Origin: an uncultured archaeon
GTDB taxonomy: Archaea; Thermoproteota; Bathyarchaeia; Bathyarchaeales; Bathycorpusculaceae
Assembly (NCBI GenBank): GCA_938023865.1
Contig: CALJDG010000046.1
Coordinates: 1 to 34,665, forward strand
Length of the DNA stretch: 34,665 bases
Direction: 5' to 3'
Both the position numbers and the translations under genes were made by a program. Below, in pieces: positions 15,855 to 23,878 of the stretch. Position 1 is the first letter of the stretch; each line of letters begins with the position of its first letter. The notes below the pieces were generated by a model that did not search any database, was not told the origin of the DNA, and saw only the letters and a program-made list of their open reading frames with translations.

Positions 15855-17426
15855 ATGGCGGTTTTTGCAAGAAAAGCAAGCGGATTAGCTAAAGAAGCTT
15901 CGCTTTTCGATGCGTTTGCCCTTGGCTTTATGAATGGAGGCATAGGAGGGGGCTTATGGACGATGCATAGCTGGGGATTGTACACGTTTCCGGGTGGAAA
16001 CATGGTTCTTGCCTCAATAATAACAATGTTCCTAACGGTTTGCGGTGTCTCTTTGGCGTGGGGAATCCTCGGTGGATCGATGCCCAGAAGTGGAGGAGAC
16101 TACGTATACAATTCACGGGTAGTTCATCCAGCACTAGGAACAGCAACCAGCTGGGTTCAAGGAGTTTTCACACAACTTGCTTGGATGTGGCTGCTTGCAC
16201 CTCTAGTCGCAAGTCCCGGAGTATCCATACTTGCTGGAGCACTAGGCATCCCATACGAAATGATTGAGTTCTTTGATACAACGGCTGGCATGTTCCTTGT
16301 AGCCACAATCGCGATGGTAATAGCCTTTCTCGTTGTACTGGCTGGGCTTAAATCCTATCTATGGGCGCAGAAGATATGCTTCATTTTAGGAATGGCTGGA
16401 GTAGTCATAGGTTTGCTTCTAATAACTTTCACACCGCAGGAGGTATTTATTGCCAAATGGGACGCTGTAGCCGCAGAATATGGTTCTGCAAGCTACCAGG
16501 AAATGATAGCGTACGCCTCTGAGGCGGGTTTCGCACCAAATACATGGAACTGGGTTTCAACTTTTGGATTAGTGCCAAGCGTGACATGGTCCGTTAGCTA
16601 TGGCTTTTATATTGGCTATATTGGAGGCGAAATCAAAAGGCCTGAACGTAACATACTGATGGCTCAGTTACTATCAGCCCTGGTTCCCAGCCTAATCTGC
16701 GCATGGGCTGGATACTTATTTCAAAATAATTTAGGATACGAGTTTATGGGCGCTGTAGCCTACGCGGACAATGAAGCTCCAGAATGGTACGCTATGCCTT
16801 TTCCAGCAAACTGGGCCAACTTCGCAGCAATTCTCACAGACAATATTGTGCTTAAGTTTTTTATAGGCGCCCAATTCATATTCTTTAACTGGCTTTATCT
16901 GCCAATCTCCTTCATCGTCTTCACCAGAGTTCTATTTGCCCAAGCATTAGACCAAATAGGACCTCGATGGTTCTTGGATCTTAGCCCACGGTTCAATTCG
17001 CCAGTAAAATTGTATACTTTGTTCTTCATACTTGCTGAGGCGTTTCTGACGCATTACTGCTTCTTCCCAGAGTGGCTCGGAGGAATATCAATAGAGGTAT
17101 TGGACGCCATCGTTGTATGGGGAATAATCGGAATAGTATGCATGCTCTTTCCGTTCGTTAAAAAAGTTAGGCATATTTGGGACGCCTCACCTCACCGGTG
17201 GAAAGGCCTCGCGGTGCTTTCCGGAATTGTGAGCTTAACCCTCACTACAATAATGGTATGGGCCTTCTACACCTCTCCAGCTTTAGGAGGAATAAACTTT
17301 CAATGGTCAATGGTGTTCATCGCAGTGATAGCGGCGGCTATCCTTTGGTATTGGGGCTGGCGCTGGAAGAGAGCTAAGGAGGGAATCGATGTGACGCTGG
17401 CATTCAAAGAGCTTCCTCCGGAATAG
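15855..17426 (+). CDS. APC-superfamily amino acid permease
   Basis: A 523-residue integral membrane protein with about 12 hydrophobic segments. The N-terminal half contains ALGFMNGGIGGGLW in the first unwound helix and MPRSGGDYVYNSRVVHPALG, both typical of amino acid-polyamine-organocation transporters. The last segment ends in a basic, tryptophan-rich stretch (YWGWRWKRAKEG). Its place directly after the deiminase and transcarbamylase suggests arginine uptake or arginine/ornithine (or citrulline) exchange, as in classical ADI operons. The actual substrate is not determined by visible residues. Confidence 0.85.
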   Translation: MAVFARKASGLAKEASLFDAFALGFMNGGIGGGLWTMHSWGLYTFPGGNMVLASIITMFLTVCGVSLAWGILGGSMPRSGGDYVYNSRVVHPALGTATSWVQGVFTQLAWMWLLAPLVASPGVSILAGALGIPYEMIEFFDTTAGMFLVATIAMVIAFLVVLAGLKSYLWAQKICFILGMAGVVIGLLLITFTPQEVFIAKWDAVAAEYGSASYQEMIAYASEAGFAPNTWNWVSTFGLVPSVTWSVSYGFYIGYIGGEIKRPERNILMAQLLSALVPSLICAWAGYLFQNNLGYEFMGAVAYADNEAPEWYAMPFPANWANFAAILTDNIVLKFFIGAQFIFFNWLYLPISFIVFTRVLFAQALDQIGPRWFLDLSPRFNSPVKLYTLFFILAEAFLTHYCFFPEWLGGISIEVLDAIVVWGIIGIVCMLFPFVKKVRHIWDASPHRWKGLAVLSGIVSLTLTTIMVWAFYTSPALGGINFQWSMVFIAVIAAAILWYWGWRWKRAKEGIDVTLAFKELPPE

Positions 17427-17447
17427 CCGATCCACAAATTACAACCC

Positions 17448-17460
17448 TTTTTTATTTTTA
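17448..17460 (+). terminator. T-rich archaeal terminator after the permease
   Basis: TTTTTTATTTTT occurs about 20 bases after the permease stop, with no hairpin, the usual form of an archaeal intrinsic terminator. It separates the arginine genes from the phosphoesterase operon, whose own promoter follows at once. Confidence 0.5.
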
Positions 17461-17468
17461 TGAAAACC

Positions 17469-17476
17469 TATAAAAG
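17469..17476 (+). promoter_or_regulatory. TATA box for the phosphoesterase operon
   Basis: TATAAAAG is a near-consensus archaeal TATA box placed 44 bases before the ATG at 17520 and just after the preceding poly-T terminator. Confidence 0.55.
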
Positions 17477-17519
17477 AGGCATAATGTTTCTATTCCGTAA
17501 AGTTAGGTGAACGGATGCG

Positions 17520-18512
17520 ATGGGTGCTATCAGAATCTTTTTCGCCACAGACATCCATGGGTCAGAAATATGCCTCAGAAAGTTTCTCAACGCATTAAAA
17601 ATCTATAAAGTAGACGTCGGCATAATGCTCGGCGACCTCAGCGGGAAAATGATTAATCCAATAGTAAAACAGCCCGAAGGCTACTATACATGTAATTTTC
17701 TGGGACAAGAAATAGTGGCAAAAACTGAAGAAGAACTCTTAGCCCTTAAGAAGAGAATAGCAATAACTGGCAACTACTGTTTCATCGCAACCCCAGAAGA
17801 GGTAGCCGAATTAATGGCTGAAGGAAAAACCATTACCGGAAGAATAGACGCCCAAGTTAGAAAAATTCATTTAGGCGCCGGAAAAGTGGAAGAACTGTTT
17901 AGACGCTTAGTAACAGAGAGACTCAAAGAATGGGATAACATAATAGGGGAAAAATTGAAGGACTCTGAAATAAAAATGTTTATTGCACCTGGCAACGACG
18001 ACCTCCTTGAAGTGGATGAAATATTGAACAACTTTAAATGCGCAGTTAATGTCGACAATAAAAAAGTGACAATAGATGATCATGAAATGGTAACGCTGTC
18101 ATGGTCTAACTTCACCCCATGGGACACCCCGAGAGAATGCGACGAAGAAGAATTGGCCAGAAAAATCGAAAAGCTCGTGTCACAAATAGATGACATGGAG
18201 AAAGCAATTTTCAACTTCCACGCGCCGCCGTACGGCACAAATTTAGATCAAGCATATAAATTGTCAAAAGACTTAGTTCCTTCCGTCAGCGAGTTAATCA
18301 ACGTTGGCAGCGTAGCAGTTCTAAACGCTATTAAAGAGCACCAACCGCTTTTAGGGTTACACGGCCACATTCATGAATCGCGAGGAGCTCAAAAGATTGG
18401 CAGAACATTATGCGTAAACCCTGGAAGCGAATATTCAGAAGGAATTTTACGTGGAATAATTATAACGCTGGAAAAAGAAAAAGTTAAGAGCTTCCAATTC
18501 ACGTCTGGATAA
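17520..18512 (+). CDS. Calcineurin-like metallophosphoesterase
   Basis: A 330-residue protein with the full two-metal phosphoesterase signature: D11-x-H13 (ATDIHGS), G38-D39, G158-N159-D160, H234 (NFHAPP) and GHIH (282-285), ending with the usual NPGSEYSEGIL. A long insert (about residues 42-150) separates the second and third motifs and may contain the substrate pocket or an oligomer interface. It is the first gene of a tight three-gene operon with gaps of 9 and 12 bases to the nucleotidyltransferase-fold gene and the membrane protein. Substrate (phosphodiester, nucleotide or other) is unknown. Confidence 0.85.
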   Translation: MGAIRIFFATDIHGSEICLRKFLNALKIYKVDVGIMLGDLSGKMINPIVKQPEGYYTCNFLGQEIVAKTEEELLALKKRIAITGNYCFIATPEEVAELMAEGKTITGRIDAQVRKIHLGAGKVEELFRRLVTERLKEWDNIIGEKLKDSEIKMFIAPGNDDLLEVDEILNNFKCAVNVDNKKVTIDDHEMVTLSWSNFTPWDTPRECDEEELARKIEKLVSQIDDMEKAIFNFHAPPYGTNLDQAYKLSKDLVPSVSELINVGSVAVLNAIKEHQPLLGLHGHIHESRGAQKIGRTLCVNPGSEYSEGILRGIIITLEKEKVKSFQFTSG

Positions 18513-18521
18513 GGGAAAAAC

Positions 18522-19355
18522 TTGTCAAGCAGAATCAAATTGCCTTCAGAAATTCCCATCGAAAAGTATCCGCCACCAGAAACTTTCATAAACGAGGCGC
18601 TATCATGCGTCAGAGAAGCTGGCGATAAAGGTATAATACTTAGAATTATGGGCGGCATGGGAATATGCCTACATTCCGAGGAATACAAACAATTATGGGA
18701 AAAATTGGCAAGACTTGGGGAAAAAGTTTTCACAGATATAGACTTTGCAAGCTACGGCAAATTTCGAAGTAAAGTGTTCGAATTCTTTAGAAGCAGAGGA
18801 TACGACATTGATAAGAAACTACATATGCATTACGGCATGAAGAGGCACATGTACTTCGGAGGAACAGTTCCCATGGTTGAAGTTTTCTTTGACAAGCTGG
18901 AAATGAACCACACAATAAGCTTCAACAAAAGACTCGAGGCTGACTCGCCAACTTTACCACTATCCGAACTGCTGCTTCAGAAACTACAGATAGTTAAAAT
19001 AAACGAAAAAGACATTAAAGATGCAATTGTACTTTTACGAGCTCATGACGTAGGCACTACAGACAAAGACACAATAAACCTTGAAGCTTTGGCTCAAGCA
19101 GGACTCACCTCTGATTGGGGATTCTATTACACCACAACAACAAATTTGCAAAAAATAAAGGAATTCACAAATGGATGTGTTGTCTTAAACGAAATGGATA
19201 AAAAAATAATTTGCGAACGAATAGACAAGATCTCTAATTTCATAGAGCAGAAACCAAAAAGTTTAAACTGGAAACTTAGAGCCAAAGTGGGACCTAAGAA
19301 AAAATGGTATAACGATGTGGAGGACTGGATTTTCTTCCGATCAGAAAGCCAATAA
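18522..19355 (+). CDS. Nucleotidyltransferase-fold protein of unknown substrate
   Basis: A 277-residue protein starting at TTG 18522, with AAGGGAAAAA before it. LRIMGGMGICLHS (about 41-53) and FTDIDFASYGK (about 71-81) resemble the G-G...D-x-D core of large minimal-type nucleotidyltransferases, and LPLSELLLQKLQIVKINEKD (145-164) is the conserved follow-up helix of that group. Related proteins include AbiEii-like and DUF6036-like nucleotidyltransferases. It sits between a phosphoesterase and a two-helix membrane protein, so a transfer and removal pair acting on a shared target is conceivable, but that is only inference from position. Confidence 0.6.
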   Translation: MSSRIKLPSEIPIEKYPPPETFINEALSCVREAGDKGIILRIMGGMGICLHSEEYKQLWEKLARLGEKVFTDIDFASYGKFRSKVFEFFRSRGYDIDKKLHMHYGMKRHMYFGGTVPMVEVFFDKLEMNHTISFNKRLEADSPTLPLSELLLQKLQIVKINEKDIKDAIVLLRAHDVGTTDKDTINLEALAQAGLTSDWGFYYTTTTNLQKIKEFTNGCVVLNEMDKKIICERIDKISNFIEQKPKSLNWKLRAKVGPKKKWYNDVEDWIFFRSESQ

Positions 19356-19367
19356 CGGAAGCCGCCT

Positions 19368-20045
19368 ATGCCAAAATTTTTCAAAACCGAAAAGGAAGAA
19401 ATAAACAATTTATGCGATTTGATTATAACTCTTGACAGCGTAAGGGCTTTCAGGCGTCCAAACCCTGAAGTGATTAGAGCCGGATTCCAAAAAACAGGAA
19501 GTAAAGAATTTACTGAAATGTGGAAAGAAATTAGGCACGATGTAGAGAAGATAGCTTACACTCCATTAAACATTAAAGGTTTGCCGACTTTGATGAGGAT
19601 CGTAGCTATTCTTAAGATGCTTGTCCCGATAGCCTCATTCTTAATGATTTTAACGTTTGCAACACACTTACGACCTTTTGAAAAACTCTTAGTTCCACCA
19701 TTCACAATATTTACGCATCCCCTTTCTTTTGTTTTAACCACCACCATTTCCCTTACTGGAATGATAGCACTGATGGCAACTGATTACACAATAAGAAAAA
19801 GGGTGATAAGATATGAAGAAAGCCACATGGACAAATTCAGCAAAGGAAGAGAGCGAATTGAAAAAGTTATAGAAAAACTTGTGGAGAAACTCGCTAAAGA
19901 GTTGAAGAGAAATAAGGAAGACCCAAATAAATACAAGATGATACTTTTTTATAAATATAAGGGCCTAAAAGTAATTAAAGAGAAGAGAGGCAAAATTTTG
20001 AAGAGGAAATATCCCCTCTACGAGGTTATTTGCCGCACAGAATAG
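19368..20045 (+). CDS. Membrane protein with two transmembrane helices, unknown function
   Basis: A 225-residue protein of no family I recognise. The N-terminal 75 residues are soluble and charged (ICDLIITLDSVRAFRRPNPE region). Two hydrophobic segments follow (about residues 81-104 and 115-143), joined by a short loop. The C-terminal 80 residues are strongly basic and helical, with repeated lysine and glutamate, possibly a coiled coil on the cytoplasmic side. It is last in the phosphoesterase operon, 12 bases after the nucleotidyltransferase-fold gene, and could tether that pair to the membrane. Confidence 0.6.
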   Translation: MPKFFKTEKEEINNLCDLIITLDSVRAFRRPNPEVIRAGFQKTGSKEFTEMWKEIRHDVEKIAYTPLNIKGLPTLMRIVAILKMLVPIASFLMILTFATHLRPFEKLLVPPFTIFTHPLSFVLTTTISLTGMIALMATDYTIRKRVIRYEESHMDKFSKGRERIEKVIEKLVEKLAKELKRNKEDPNKYKMILFYKYKGLKVIKEKRGKILKRKYPLYEVICRTE

Positions 20046-20094
20046 AAGTTAAAAATACCAACATCTAGCTTTAAACATGACCAGCGAATAACAG

Positions 20095-20132
20095 TTATAT
20101 ATTCAGGTATTTGAAATTGCCTCTAAGGAGGA
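20095..20132 (+). promoter_or_regulatory. TATA-like box and strong ribosome binding site of the aminotransferase gene
   Basis: TTATATATT (20095-20103) is followed by AAGGAGG (20125-20131), six bases before ATG 20138. The Shine-Dalgarno match decides for this ATG over the in-frame TTG at 20111, whose reading would begin inside the spacer (KLPLRRKRM). Confidence 0.6.
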
Positions 20133-20137
20133 AGAGA

Positions 20138-21508
20138 ATGAGTTCAGTTTACGACGCTGAGATGAAGAAATTCATGGAAAGAACAAAGCGTTCAGAACAA
20201 ATTTACAAAGAAAGCGTTAAAGTAACCCCGTTTGGCGTTCACAGCAATTATAGGTTCTTCGAGCCTTATCCACTGTATTTTACTAGGGGCAAAGGCTCCA
20301 GGCTGTGGGATGCTGACGGAAATGAATACATCGACTTTAATTTAGCTTTCGGTGTTCTCGTGGCAGGGCATTCTCATCCCATACTGGTTGAAGCTATGAA
20401 GGAAAGGATAGAAAATGGCACAATTCTTGGCTTCGAGTTTGAAGATTCACATAAGCTGGCGAGGATAATATGCGAACGTTTCAGGGTTGACATGGTTAAG
20501 TTCTCATCTACTGGCGGCGAAGCCACAAGCTATGCCATTAGATTCGCGAGAGCGTATACGGGAAGGAAAAAAATATTAAAGTTTGAGGGATGCTATCACG
20601 GTTTCGGAGACAGCCTCTTAGTCAGCGTTAAACCTTCAAAAGCTAAGGCAGGACATCACCGATTTCCAAATCAAGTCCCCGCATCGCAAGGAATTTTGGA
20701 AGAAGTCGTCAAAAACACTCTTGTAGCACCATTTAACGATTTAGAAGCTGTTGAAACAATAATGAAGACTCATGGAAATGAAGTTGCAGGAATAATCTTA
20801 GAGCCGATACCCATGAACATGGGATTCGTCCTTCCCGATCCGGGGTTCCTTAAAGGATTAAGAGATATCGCCAGCGAATATAACTCTGTACTTATATTCG
20901 ATGAGGTAAAAACGTGTGGAAAATTTTATGGCGGAGCAGCTGAATACTTTAAAGTTGAGCCGGACCTTGTGACGATGGGAAAAGCCATAGCAGGAGGTTA
21001 TCCCCTCTCTCTTGTGGCAGGAAAGAAAGAAATAATGAACTGTGTTGTGCCAGGCGTGGTTTCACACGCAGGAACTTTTAACTCCAACCCACTCTGCATA
21101 ACCGCAGGAATAGTCACCTTGACAAGAATATTAACAAAGGACGCTATAGCTGAAGCTATTAGGCTTTCTGAAATGCTTGCAAAAGGCTACCAAGACATTA
21201 TAAACGATACGAAAATTCCCGCGATAGTTCAATGGGCCGGCACAAGTGGAACCGTGCATTTCACAAAAGCCAAGAAAATTAAGGACTGGAGAAGTTTTCT
21301 AACAAGTGAAGTGGCGAGATGGATGCTCTACTTAATAATAATGCTAAACAGAGGCGTAGTGCCCATGGCCCCAGGACCCGACGAACAGTGGACAGTTTCA
21401 GTACAGCACACAAAAGAAGATATCAAAAAGCATTTAGAAGTCTTCAAAGAAATTGCAGAACATGTAAGAAGACTTGACAAAGAAATGCCAATGGTAGAGG
21501 CAATATAA
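20138..21508 (+). CDS. Class III aminotransferase, glutamate-1-semialdehyde aminomutase-like
   Basis: About 456 residues from ATG 20138. PLP-binding elements are clear: STGGEATSYAIRFARAYTG (124-142), GCYHGFGDS, IFDEVKT (D255) and the Schiff-base lysine K282 in TMGKAIAGGYPL. The overall order is that of HemL-like enzymes, but no other tetrapyrrole gene is present, and HemL-like folds are often used for other omega- or beta-amino acid transaminations. It is followed 82 bases on by the DHS-like gene and lies amid amine and amino-acid genes, so an amine or omega-amino acid substrate is more plausible here. A fragment of a relative survives at 13529-13600. Confidence 0.8.
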   Translation: MSSVYDAEMKKFMERTKRSEQIYKESVKVTPFGVHSNYRFFEPYPLYFTRGKGSRLWDADGNEYIDFNLAFGVLVAGHSHPILVEAMKERIENGTILGFEFEDSHKLARIICERFRVDMVKFSSTGGEATSYAIRFARAYTGRKKILKFEGCYHGFGDSLLVSVKPSKAKAGHHRFPNQVPASQGILEEVVKNTLVAPFNDLEAVETIMKTHGNEVAGIILEPIPMNMGFVLPDPGFLKGLRDIASEYNSVLIFDEVKTCGKFYGGAAEYFKVEPDLVTMGKAIAGGYPLSLVAGKKEIMNCVVPGVVSHAGTFNSNPLCITAGIVTLTRILTKDAIAEAIRLSEMLAKGYQDIINDTKIPAIVQWAGTSGTVHFTKAKKIKDWRSFLTSEVARWMLYLIIMLNRGVVPMAPGPDEQWTVSVQHTKEDIKKHLEVFKEIAEHVRRLDKEMPMVEAI

Positions 21509-21512
21509 CTCT

Positions 21513-21524
21513 CTTTTTTATTTT
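21513..21524 (+). terminator. T-rich terminator after the aminotransferase
   Basis: CTTTTTTATTTT starts five bases after the stop codon. It is an oligo-T termination signal of archaeal type, without a stem-loop. Confidence 0.45.
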
Positions 21525-21567
21525 ACCCTTCATCTTTAACAGACCCCCTCTGCAAGAAATTCTAAAA

Positions 21568-21577
21568 CTTTTAAATA
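21568..21577 (+). promoter_or_regulatory. TATA-like box for the DHS-like gene
   Basis: CTTTTAAATA lies about 20 bases before TTG 21591 and 35 before ATG 21606. With initiation about 25 bases from the box, a leaderless or short-leader transcript starting at ATG 21606 fits better than the TTG. Confidence 0.45.
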
Positions 21578-21590
21578 AGGAAAACATTAT

Positions 21591-22682
21591 TTGTTAACGG
21601 TTGAAATGGAGCTTAGCAAAATTTTATCAAAAAAGGTCAAAGCAATTGAGGTAACAACCCCAACTTCAATTTCAGAACTTCTTCACAAAATGGCACAAAC
21701 AGGATTTCAAGGCAGAAAATTAGCTGAAATTACTGAAATTATAGAAAAAATGGTCAAAGACAAAGACATAACAATAATGATGGGATACGCCGGATCCCTT
21801 TCAACAGCTGGACAGTGGAGAATAATCAACTGGTTTATTGAAAACAACTTTATCGATGTTTTAGTTCCCACAGGAGCAAACATCTCTGAAGACATTGTAG
21901 AGGCGATGGGGTTCAACTATTACCAAGGTTTTCATCTTGTAAATGATAGAGAATTATTCAAAATGGGACTTAACAGGTACTATGATGTCTATGGAAGAGA
22001 AGACGATTACTTGAAGATGACCGAGCTTATCGCAGAATTTATCCAGACACTCGACGAAAGTTACAAATATTCTTCGAGAGAGTTTCTGTACCTTTTCGGA
22101 AAGTACTTGTGCAAAAAAGGGATTAGAAGCATCGTTGCGGTTGCCGCGGAAAAAAGGGTGCCAATTTTCTGCCCAGCAATAATTGACAGCCCCTACGGAG
22201 ATGCAGCACTTATCGCTAAAAGCAGAGGTTTCAACCTAACCATCGACGCAGTGAAGGATTATGTAGAATTCATGAAAATTGCAGAAAAAGTAAAAGAGAC
22301 CGGGGTAATATACATAGGCGGAGGAGTCCCGAAAGATTTTATTCAACTTTTCGCCGTAACCGCCGACTTACTCTATCCAGAAAGACAGATTCCATACAGA
22401 GAAAAAACACCAAATCGCCGCAACATATCAGATGAAACTTACTATCCCCATAAATATGCTGTCCAAATAACAACAGACTCGCCCCAATGGGGTGGACTTT
22501 CAGGATGCACATTTGAAGAGGCAGTGTCTTGGGGGAAGGAAACACCAGAAGGAAGTTTCGCACAATGCTATTGCGACGCAACAATTGCCCTACCAATAAT
22601 AGCCCACGCATTAGCAGAAAGAATAAAAATCAAGAGAAAACCAAGCGCTTTTCGCCTTGAAAAAGAATTTTGGCCGTCTTAA
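21591..22682 (+). CDS. Deoxyhypusine synthase-like protein (probably not the eIF5A enzyme)
   Basis: A 363-residue member of the deoxyhypusine synthase (DHS) superfamily, longer than usual archaeal DHS. The catalytic lysine is K316 in EEAVSWGKE, preceded by the conserved W314. The acidic pair D199/D204 (IIDSPYGD), E100 (ISED) and the NAD-site glycine run YIGGGVPK are also present. Compared with human DHS, the spermidine-contacting His288 position is D249 (GGGVPKDF) and Glu136 is S99. Such changes resemble the DHS-like branch, some members of which make homospermidine or related amines. It transfers or removes an aminobutyl group by inference. TTG 21591 or ATG 21606 may be the start. Placement next to an aminotransferase and polyamine genes supports amine metabolism. 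Confidence 0.8.
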   Translation: MLTVEMELSKILSKKVKAIEVTTPTSISELLHKMAQTGFQGRKLAEITEIIEKMVKDKDITIMMGYAGSLSTAGQWRIINWFIENNFIDVLVPTGANISEDIVEAMGFNYYQGFHLVNDRELFKMGLNRYYDVYGREDDYLKMTELIAEFIQTLDESYKYSSREFLYLFGKYLCKKGIRSIVAVAAEKRVPIFCPAIIDSPYGDAALIAKSRGFNLTIDAVKDYVEFMKIAEKVKETGVIYIGGGVPKDFIQLFAVTADLLYPERQIPYREKTPNRRNISDETYYPHKYAVQITTDSPQWGGLSGCTFEEAVSWGKETPEGSFAQCYCDATIALPIIAHALAERIKIKRKPSAFRLEKEFWPS

Positions 22683-22733
22683 ATCCATATAACGCGCTAG
22701 AGCTGCTAAACAAGTCATTTTCATTGTTTAAAG

Positions 22734-23420
22734 TTAATGAACCGCTTTTAATAGAGCTGCTCCTTTCAATTTTTTAACAGCCCAGATCAGCAAGTTGTTA
22801 ACGAATGTGTCTGATGTTATTCCAAGGTTTTCTGCCACTTTTTCAATTTCCAAGAAAAAGTTACTATCCAATAAAATCTGAACAAAATTTGTGTTAGTAT
22901 ATCTAATCATTCTCAACACTTTTTCCTTGGGCTCCTCCCTTAATATATTCAACCGTAAAGTTGCACGACGTGCAACTTTACTTAAACATAGTCTTTCATC
23001 TAGTTTTGCAGAGACAAAAGAGCGCGGACCGCCAATGCCTGGCCTTTCTTTAAATTTATCAGGCAAATATTTCATTACCCATCTATAGCTCATACCGGTA
23101 TCATCTGAAATTTTATAGGCAATTTCTGTTCCACGTTTCACGCCTTCATTAAGGTATATTTCACCAAGTCTTTGTAAAATTTCCTTTTTTTCCTTGGCAG
23201 GGACTTTTCTTCGGCATACATTGCTAATCAGCCTTGCAATAAGTCTGTCCTTTTCAGACGCTATATGATGAACCTTGATTTTAGGCCAGTTTTTGTCGGC
23301 AGCTAACCTGTGCGCTCCGTCAATAACGTTTCCATACTTATCGAGAAGCACCGGATAAAGTTTCCCAGCGCGTATGGAAGTGCTCCTTAATTCAGAGGTT
23401 ATTTCTTCATCATTTACCAT
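22734..23420 (-). CDS. ParB/sulfiredoxin-fold N-terminal domain protein with HTH
   Basis: A 228-residue protein. Residues about 20-60 contain VLLDKYGNVIDGAHRLAADK, the ParB-type nucleotide-binding motif (in ParB usually GERR...A, here GAHRLAA). A helix-turn-helix candidate follows at about 98-117 (GTEIAYKISDDTGMSYRWVM). The rest is helical with a leucine-rich C-terminus. ATG 23420 overlaps the stop of the ferritin-like gene, making it the last gene of the aminotransferase operon. Codons 148-155 (KVARRATL) lie on a perfect 25-base palindrome, so the gene may carry its own binding site. There is no ParA beside it, so a transcription regulator is more likely than a partition protein. Confidence 0.65.
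   Translation of the reverse strand: MVNDEEITSELRSTSIRAGKLYPVLLDKYGNVIDGAHRLAADKNWPKIKVHHIASEKDRLIARLISNVCRRKVPAKEKKEILQRLGEIYLNEGVKRGTEIAYKISDDTGMSYRWVMKYLPDKFKERPGIGGPRSFVSAKLDERLCLSKVARRATLRLNILREEPKEKVLRMIRYTNTNFVQILLDSNFFLEIEKVAENLGITSDTFVNNLLIWAVKKLKGAALLKAVH
22956..22980. repeat. 25-base palindrome inside the ParB-like gene
   Basis: TAAAGTTGCACG-A-CGTGCAACTTTA is a perfect inverted repeat with 12-base arms and one central base. It is the longest perfect palindrome I found in the window. Length and symmetry match a protein-binding operator or a parS-like site; a DNA cruciform or RNA hairpin of the same stem is also possible. I did not see a second copy. Confidence 0.8.
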
Positions 23421-23878
23421 GTTTTTCTCCCAGCCAAAATATCGGCCAATTTAATTATGCGGCCGCTTCGCCTCTTGGCCACAGCTCTAAACGCCTGAGG
23501 AACATCAGCCATCAAGCCCTCTGATAGATCTGCAGCATCAATGTAAGCTCTTCTGACGGTTTCTTCTATTTCCATTACACACTTCAACACATTAACAAGG
23601 CTCGCATTCTCAGCCACCTCAGTTTTGACAACATAATTTTCTGGATTCATACCTTCTTTAAAAGAGAAACACGCTTCCAATGCGTCGGTTATAACTCCAT
23701 AATAAACTCTTTGAATCAATGATTTGTTTTTTCCATTCTCCCTTGAAAAGAATTGGAAAATTTCCTTTCCTTCAGGATATTTGTGGCTTAGTTCTTCATA
23801 AAATCTCGCCGTTTCATCTTCTAGTTTTGTCAGGAAACTTATTACGGCAGAGGCTGTGTTTAAGAGCATTAGAACCAC
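23414..23878 (-). CDS. Ferritin-like four-helix protein with degenerate metal ligands
   Basis: A 154-residue helical protein with rubrerythrin/ferritin-like layout: helix A LTKLEDETARFYEEL, helix B with ENGKNKSLIQRVYYG, helix C MEIEETVRRAYIDAADL and helix D FRAVAKRRSGRIIKLADIL. The usual ExxH ligands of helices B and D are not visible (N/K and R instead), so iron binding is doubtful and the fold may have another use. It overlaps the upstream aldehyde dehydrogenase stop by 10 bases and the ParB-like start by 7, which indicates a translationally coupled operon. Family call is moderate. Confidence 0.55.
   Translation of the reverse strand: MVLMLLNTASAVISFLTKLEDETARFYEELSHKYPEGKEIFQFFSRENGKNKSLIQRVYYGVITDALEACFSFKEGMNPENYVVKTEVAENASLVNVLKCVMEIEETVRRAYIDAADLSEGLMADVPQAFRAVAKRRSGRIIKLADILAGRKTW

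Noticed and set aside
20138-21508. HemL as a tetrapyrrole biosynthesis gene
   Set aside because: No other heme gene is present and the surroundings are amine metabolism. The HemL-like fold is used by many other aminotransferases.
21591-22682. Standard deoxyhypusine synthase (dys)
   Set aside because: Two substrate-site positions differ from canonical DHS and the protein is longer. I keep only the superfamily name.
22891-23088. Plus-strand open frame containing the same KVARRATL peptide as the ParB-like protein
   Set aside because: The shared peptide is simply the result of the palindrome, which reads the same on both strands. The frame lacks family features and lies wholly inside the ParB-like gene.
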